From the NCBI RefSeq assembly GCF_003628445.1, contig NZ_RBZO01000031.1:1-44580 (forward strand): DNA of 44,580 nt. The letters run 5' to 3'. The notes under the pieces are model-generated. The model was not told the origin of the DNA, ran no database searches, and saw only the letters and a list, made by a program, of their open reading frames with translations. A program made the translations under genes and the position numbers. This stretch comes from Oceanobacillus bengalensis. GTDB lineage: Bacteria; Bacillota; Bacilli; Bacillales; Amphibacillaceae. Of the stretch, positions 43,754 through 44,580 are shown piece after piece (position 1 is the first letter of the stretch; each line of letters begins with the position of its first letter).

Positions 43754-44383
43754 TTGTTGAATCTCTATTTTGTTAGACATGGCGAAACGGAATGGAATGT
43801 ACAAAATAGATTACAAGGACAGTTAGATTCAAGGTTAACTTCTAATGGAATTCAAAGTGCAAGATTACTAGCAAGAAAATTAGAAGCAACTAAATTTGAA
43901 TCGGTGATTTCTAGTTCAAGTAAAAGGGCAGTTCACACCGCGGAATTACTAATTGGGAACAGGCCTTTGTCTTTTAGAACAGATGAACACTTGTTGGAAA
44001 TCAATCTTGGGAGCTGGCAAGGCAAAACAGTTGAGGAAATTAAAAAAATGGACCCACATAACTATAATTGCTATTTCCATCATCCAAATTTATATATGCG
44101 TAATGAAAATGAAACAGAAAATTTTATAGATGTAAAAGAAAGACTAGAAGCATTTTTAAAAACCATGCAAAAAACCTATCAATCAGGTAATCTACTTATT
44201 GTTACACATGGTATGGTTATAAAGGTATTGCAAATGATGTGTAAAAGTAATTCAATTAAACAGCTTTGGGATCCTCCTGCAATAGAAGGAACAAGTTTAA
44301 CCGTTGTAAGAATAGAAGAAGGAAAGAGAGAGCTTTTGCTCGAAGGAAGTCTTTCTCATAAAAGAGGCTTCCCACAAGTTTAA
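43754..44383 (+). CDS. Histidine phosphatase, second CobC-like paralogue
   Basis: The 209 residues show the phosphatase motifs FVRHGETEWNVQNRLQGQ (near 6-23), SSSSKRAVHTAELL, LLEINLGSWQGKTVEEI, and VTHGMVIKVL. It is closer to general GpmB/PhoE-type phosphatases than the first CobC candidate, which has an FRHGLTEGN start. Either could be the true alpha-ribazole phosphatase. The start is TTG 43754 (or TTG 43757), after AGGAGGA. It is the last gene of the operon. Confidence 0.83.
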   Translation: MLNLYFVRHGETEWNVQNRLQGQLDSRLTSNGIQSARLLARKLEATKFESVISSSSKRAVHTAELLIGNRPLSFRTDEHLLEINLGSWQGKTVEEIKKMDPHNYNCYFHHPNLYMRNENETENFIDVKERLEAFLKTMQKTYQSGNLLIVTHGMVIKVLQMMCKSNSIKQLWDPPAIEGTSLTVVRIEEGKRELLLEGSLSHKRGFPQV

Positions 44384-44408
44384 TGAAATTTGTGGGAAGC
44401 TTCTTTCT
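44367..44408 (+). terminator. terminator of the cobalamin operon
   Basis: GCTTCCCACAAGTTT pairs with AAATTTGTGGGAAGC (one mismatch, 44367-44400), overlapping the stop codon of the last gene, and is followed by TTCTTTCTTG. It is the only strong hairpin terminator seen after the riboswitch. Confidence 0.82.
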
Positions 44409-44506
44409 TGCTTTATTTTTTAATTTATATGGAGTAGTTCAAGCTTGCCTTAAGTATACCGTAAGCCCGAATTATAAAAAAGTGCACTTTTCAAAGTAAA
44501 CATGAC

Positions 44507-44556
44507 AAATAACCGTGAATCCATGATTTTTAAATTGGATTTACGGTTATTTCACT
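44507..44556. terminator. hairpin near the right edge
   Basis: AAATAACCGTGAATCCA (44507-44523) and TGGATTTACGGTTATTT (44536-44552) form a 17-bp stem with one mismatch and a 12-nt loop. It may end transcription arriving from the right. The rest of 44409-44580 shows no gene. Confidence 0.55.
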
Positions 44557-44580
44557 TTATTCGCACATTCCTCTTGAATT

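Overview
The window is low-GC Firmicute DNA, most likely a Bacillaceae of the Oceanobacillus/Virgibacillus kind. The basis is AT-rich coding, strong AGGAGG ribosome sites, frequent TTG starts, and a gene order (thiL-tsaE-tsaB-rimI-tsaD ... ydiF, rex ... ydiK-ydiL, groES-groEL) matching the ydi-groESL segment of Bacillus subtilis. Genus and species are inference.

Region 1 (1-14450) is core chromosome. It holds the end of a 23S gene, 5S rRNA, tRNA-fMet and tRNA-Asp, then a tight thiL-tsaE-tsaB-rimI-tsaD run (thiamine-PP synthesis and tRNA t6A modification). A DnaA-box cluster separates tsaD from rodA. After these come a CNNM/CorC-type membrane protein and an ABC-F ATPase (ydiF) on the minus strand, the redox regulator rex, a lipoprotein, the ydiL-ydiK pair on the minus strand, and groES-groEL with a perfect CIRCE operator. 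Compared with my memory of B. subtilis, moaC and tatAY-tatCY are missing, and rodA, the CorC-like gene and the lipoprotein are extra.

Region 2 (14451-about 25000) is an accretion zone downstream of groEL. Four tyrosine-recombinase genes or remnants lie on the minus strand (14558-14629, 19160-20369, 23648-24106, 24102-24259), all broken or frameshifted. Between them sit two plus-strand efflux cassettes, merR + MacB-like ATPase + FtsX-like permease and padR + DUF1048 + DrrA/DrrB-type ABC exporter, plus several gene fragments. A nested, RNA-like structure of about 103 nt precedes the drrA-like gene.

Region 3 (25000-30650) is loosely packed accessory DNA: a DUF2804 protein, a divergent merR/CPBP-protease pair, a 109-residue protein of unknown function, and an aspartate ammonia-lyase gene.

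Region 4 (30775-44408) is one long cobalamin operon behind a cobalamin riboswitch. It runs btuF, btuC, a btuD-cbiZ fusion, cbiA, cobO-type adenosyltransferase, cbiB, cobD, cobU, cobQ, cobS, a cobC-type phosphatase, a small CobU-like protein, a frameshifted cblT-type alpha-ribazole transporter, a cblS-type alpha-ribazole kinase and a second phosphatase. Together they import corrinoids, strip cobinamides to cobyric acid (CbiZ), adenosylate and amidate, rebuild the aminopropanol arm (CobD, CbiB), activate it (CobU) and join it to alpha-ribazole phosphate (CblS, CobS, CobC). No corrin-ring genes are in the window, so the locus looks like uptake, salvage and remodelling plus late synthesis.
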